Assembly (NCBI GenBank): GCA_024275555.1
Contig: JAJRYW010000628.1
Coordinates: 1 to 8,055, forward strand
Origin: Calditrichota bacterium
GTDB taxonomy: Bacteria; Calditrichota; Calditrichia; RBG-13-44-9; J075
DNA length: 8,055 nucleotides
Reading direction: 5' to 3'
In this document: positions 5,948 to 8,055 of the stretch, piece after piece
How the letters are laid out: every line of letters begins with the position of its first letter
Numbering within the stretch: position 1 is the first letter of the stretch
Notes under the pieces: generated by a model
Databases searched by the model: none
Told to the model about the DNA's origin: nothing
The model's input: only the letters and a program-made list of their open reading frames with translations
Translations under genes and position numbers: made by a program

Positions 5948-7343
5948 ACACATCCAACCAATCGAACACCCTTTTATCAGCCTGGAAATTTCTGATGACC
6001 GGATGACGGCGTTCGGGCAAATCCTCGATTTTTCGTTGCCGATGGGCCAGATTGCCGGGGAGCTAAAAAAAGTTCTGATCGCCGCCGGGATTACCCGGGG
6101 CCTCATCATGGACAATATCAAACAGTTGCTGCGCGACAGAAATCCCAACCAAAAGCTGGCCATCGCCACAGGCCGGAAGGCTGTTGCCGGGAGAGCCGGT
6201 GAGATCAAGGAACTGGTCACATTCTTTGCCCGGCCGGATTTGGATGTGGAGAAATTTCAGGTCAGCCATATTAAAGAGTTAAAACATCCCAATTTAGTTC
6301 TCAAAGGCGCCCCGCTCTTAAACGTGACGCCGCCCCGACCCGCCCGGGACGGCTTTACCGTTACCGGAGAACGCCTGCCCGCCTCCGGCCCCAAAAACAG
6401 CCCGGATTTCAAGTTCGAGCTGGGCGAGCATGTCTCGCGCTCCCCGGAAAATCCCCAAATCATCATCGCGGAAATCGATGGATTGGCAACCTACCAAAAC
6501 GACCGGGTCAGCATTAAGCCTATTTTGGTCATTCCCGGGAATGTCAGCCTGGAAAACAGCCCGGTGCACTACCCGGGAACCGTCATTGTAATGGGGGATG
6601 TAAAAGCCGGCACGAAGATTGAAGCGGGACAAGACATCGAGGTATACGGAACCGTAGAAGACGCGGTCTTGCAGGCCGAGCGGGATATTCTCATCTACCA
6701 GGGATTTGTGGGACACGGGAAAGGAAAAGTATCTGCACAGCGTCATGTTATTTTGGCCTTTGCGCTATACCAGAAGATTAATGCCGGTCATACGCTGCTG
6801 TTTTTCAAAGAGCTGATCGGCTGCAAGGTCTTTGCCCGGAAAAACATTATTGCCCGCACCGGGGGCATCATCGGCGGATATAACGAGGCGCTGGAAAAGA
6901 TTTTGCTCCATTTTGCCGGGAGCGAAGAGGCGGTTAAAACTCAATTGGTAGTCGGCCGCCGCTCTACCCTTATGGAAAAACGGCGCGAGTTGGATGAACT
7001 GATTCAGCACTACCAGGAATTACTGAGAGCCAATAAACAACAGATTTACGATCTGGTGATCAAGCAACTCGATGACCTTATCACGGAAGAAGAAGAGGCG
7101 CATCTATCCCAGCTTCAAATGCAGAAAAGAATTCTTCCGTCCAAAATTCAGGAAATTGAAGCTCAACTAACCACACTGAACAGCGAAGTGGGACACCTGG
7201 AAAACGCCGCCATCGAAATACGGGGGATTCTACACGAGAAGGTCTCCCTGGCTATCGGCGACGCCCGCCTGAATATTAAAGAGAAAACCCGCCGCCGTCT
7301 CTTCCGCGTCTCCGGCAACCGGATTGTGGCTCATTCGCTGTAA
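5928..7343 (+). CDS. fapA: FapA/DUF342 family protein (flagellar assembly protein A)
   Basis: A 471-residue cytoplasmic protein with the family pattern. The N-terminal FapA domain (about 10-170) contains ISLEISDDRMTAFGQI, a GITRGLIMDNIKQLL helix, LAIATGRKAVAGRAGEIK and the loop PARDGFTVTGERLP. A polymer-like right-handed beta region (about 190-335) carries short strand-turn repeats with Gly at the turns: NVSLENSPVHYPGTVIVMGDVKAG, then IEAGQDIEVYGTVEDAVL, GFVGHGKGKVSAQRHV and KNIIARTGGIIGG. A long Glu/Gln/Leu-rich coiled coil follows at about 344-434, and a short tail ends the protein. Family members occur in flagellar gene clusters of spirochaetes, Firmicutes and Proteobacteria; in Vibrio FapA has been linked to polar flagellar control. 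The biochemical role is not settled. Length is typical. It overlaps the preceding gene by 20 bases and so shares its transcript. No clear terminator with a T-run follows. Confidence 0.88.
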   Translation: MPLKPDKHIQPIEHPFISLEISDDRMTAFGQILDFSLPMGQIAGELKKVLIAAGITRGLIMDNIKQLLRDRNPNQKLAIATGRKAVAGRAGEIKELVTFFARPDLDVEKFQVSHIKELKHPNLVLKGAPLLNVTPPRPARDGFTVTGERLPASGPKNSPDFKFELGEHVSRSPENPQIIIAEIDGLATYQNDRVSIKPILVIPGNVSLENSPVHYPGTVIVMGDVKAGTKIEAGQDIEVYGTVEDAVLQAERDILIYQGFVGHGKGKVSAQRHVILAFALYQKINAGHTLLFFKELIGCKVFARKNIIARTGGIIGGYNEALEKILLHFAGSEEAVKTQLVVGRRSTLMEKRRELDELIQHYQELLRANKQQIYDLVIKQLDDLITEEEEAHLSQLQMQKRILPSKIQEIEAQLTTLNSEVGHLENAAIEIRGILHEKVSLAIGDARLNIKEKTRRRLFRVSGNRIVAHSL

Positions 7344-7507
7344 GCCGGATTATATTTTCCCCGAAAATCATTCGGAATTTGCGAAACTCCGGCGCAGAAT
7401 ACTCGTCCAAAAAACACCCACCAAAGGCAATAGCGGTTTGGGTGATGAGTAATTTCAATCGTACTAATAAAGGTAATTTAAATATGCGAATCACGAGTTG
7501 AAAATTT

Positions 7508-7546
7508 GACGCTGAGAAACGCTGAAGAAGACAGAGAAACGCTGAA
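7508..7546. repeat. Period-20 tandem repeat
   Basis: GAGAAACGCTGAA occurs at 7514-7526 and again at 7534-7546, exactly 20 bases apart. A partial copy, GACGCTGA, precedes it at 7508-7515. The intervening bases GAAGACA are purine-rich. The minus strand reads as spurious Phe/Ser-rich text (SAFLCLLQRFSAS), a look common to intergenic microsatellite-like tracts. Confidence 0.65.
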
Positions 7547-7595
7547 AAATGTTTTAAAAACCAAAAAGAGGCGGTCCGCTTAAATCCTCCGTTCA

Positions 7596-7620
7596 TCCCG
7601 ATTGTGAGAGAAAATCGGGA
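7596..7620. repeat. 8-bp hairpin (possible dispersed element)
   Basis: TCCCGATT (7596-7603) pairs with AATCGGGA (7613-7620) around a 9-base purine-rich loop. An outer pairing of CCGCT (7576-7580) with AGCGG (7624-7628) could enclose it, making a two-level structure of about 53 bases. It is followed by A-rich sequence, so it is not a canonical terminator on the plus strand. Confidence 0.5.
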
Positions 7621-7752
7621 AAAGCGGGGAAAAAGATTAGAAACATCAAAAGTTCAGGACAAATTAAAATCCTCTCAGCGGAACTCGGCCCAATCAGCGG
7701 CATTCTGCGTCAAATAAAGTTCAACTTGTGATTGGCATTAAATACAATTTTC

Positions 7753-7756
7753 GGAG
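7753..7756 (+). promoter_or_regulatory. Ribosome binding site fixing the PspC-domain start
   Basis: GGAG lies 5 bases before the ATG at 7762. A TTG at 7732 would add ten residues, but it has no ribosome site and the family homology begins right after the ATG (MKRLYRSVKDQKLGGV). Confidence 0.65.
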
Positions 7757-7761
7757 AAGAG

Positions 7762-7965
7762 ATGAAACGTTTATATCGATCGGTAAAGGATCAGAAGTTA
7801 GGCGGGGTGATGGGCGGACTGGGCGAGTATTTAAATGTGGACCCGAATATTGTGCGCCTCTTAGCCGTGGTCGTCTGGGTGATAACCGGGTTTATACCGC
7901 TGTTGATCGCCTATTTAGTCGCCTGGATGATCCTGCCGGAAGAGGAAGGGGCTGGTGAGAATTAG
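7762..7965 (+). CDS. Small PspC-domain inner-membrane protein
   Basis: A 67-residue protein made of a single PspC domain. The basic N-terminus KRLYRSVKDQKLGGVMGGLGEYL is followed by NVDPNIVRLL, which is characteristic of the family. One hydrophobic segment (about 32-57), possibly a tight hairpin with GFIP at its centre, ends at MILPEEE. PspC proteins belong to envelope-stress responses (phage-shock system) and sit in the inner membrane. Stand-alone short PspC proteins are common outside the classical psp operon, and no pspA or pspB is visible here. A long spacer separates it from fapA, so it is probably its own transcription unit and may be unrelated to the flagellar genes. Confidence 0.88.
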   Translation: MKRLYRSVKDQKLGGVMGGLGEYLNVDPNIVRLLAVVVWVITGFIPLLIAYLVAWMILPEEEGAGEN

Positions 7966-8055
7966 TTCGCATCACCCCCCGGTTTTACGGATGGGCTTTC
8001 CGGATTTGTGAAAGTCCCGGCGACAATGCCTGGCAAATTTGTTCGGCGCTGGTTA

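Larger units (their letters stand above)
7344..7761 (+). other. 418-base intergenic spacer with short repeats
   Basis: No protein-like frame stands out. The reverse-strand open frame at 7276-7596 is translated repeat sequence overlapping the end of fapA. The spacer contains a period-20 repeat, an 8-bp hairpin and two TCAGCGG copies (7675 and 7694 areas). It is AT-rich compared with the genes. I see no convincing promoter for the PspC-domain gene: TTCAAC-N17-TACAAT at 7720-7748 would begin transcription on top of the ribosome site. Confidence 0.5.

Noticed and set aside
7581..7604. TAAA plus CCCGATTG upstream of the PspC-domain gene as a sigma-28 promoter
   Set aside because: The spacing is 12 rather than 15 bases, and the CCGAT is part of a hairpin arm.
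7733..7755. TTGGCATTAAATACAATTTT as a sigma-54 promoter for the PspC-domain gene
   Set aside because: It lacks the GC doublet at -12, and the start would fall at or after the ribosome site.

Overview
The window is a compact, almost entirely plus-strand stretch of a Gram-negative-type bacterial chromosome. Protein content (AMIN/TPR envelope protein, FliK-like protein, FapA/DUF342 protein, two-component proteins, PspC domain) and one good sigma-28-type promoter suggest a flagellar or chemosensory accessory locus of a motile, probably deep-branching (FCB-like or uncultured) bacterium. The taxonomic guess is inference only: there is no rRNA or other marker here.

Layout. Positions 3-68 probably hold the last codons of an upstream gene. 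At 94-1479 lies a GAF-sensor histidine kinase, followed after 24 bases by a membrane protein (1504-3129) with a signal peptide, an AMIN-like domain, TPRs, an internal transmembrane helix and two small HTH-like repeats at its cytoplasmic end. A 391-base spacer (3130-3520) follows. It carries two perfect 12-bp inverted repeats, a degenerate 7-base tandem array, a GC-rich palindromic patch and, just before the next gene, a sequence very close to the FliA (sigma-28) consensus. From there runs a tight three-gene cluster: a FliK-like protein (3521-4744), a receiver plus histidine-kinase-like protein (4757-5947) and a FapA/DUF342 protein (5928-7343, overlapping its predecessor by 20 bases). A second spacer of 418 bases (7344-7761) contains a period-20 repeat and a short hairpin. 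It is followed by a small PspC-domain membrane protein (7762-7965). The last 90 bases contain no secure gene.

How they may work together. The three-gene cluster would be transcribed late in flagellar assembly if the sigma-28 site is real: hook-length control (FliK-like), a phosphorylatable receiver coupled to a kinase-like module, and FapA. The most unusual point is that both kinase-like proteins keep the phospho-acceptor histidine but have lost key residues of the ATP-binding domain. The second has lost both the N-box Asn and the G1-box Asp. The locus may therefore signal through a receiver attached to a catalytically dead kinase scaffold rather than through ordinary autophosphorylation.
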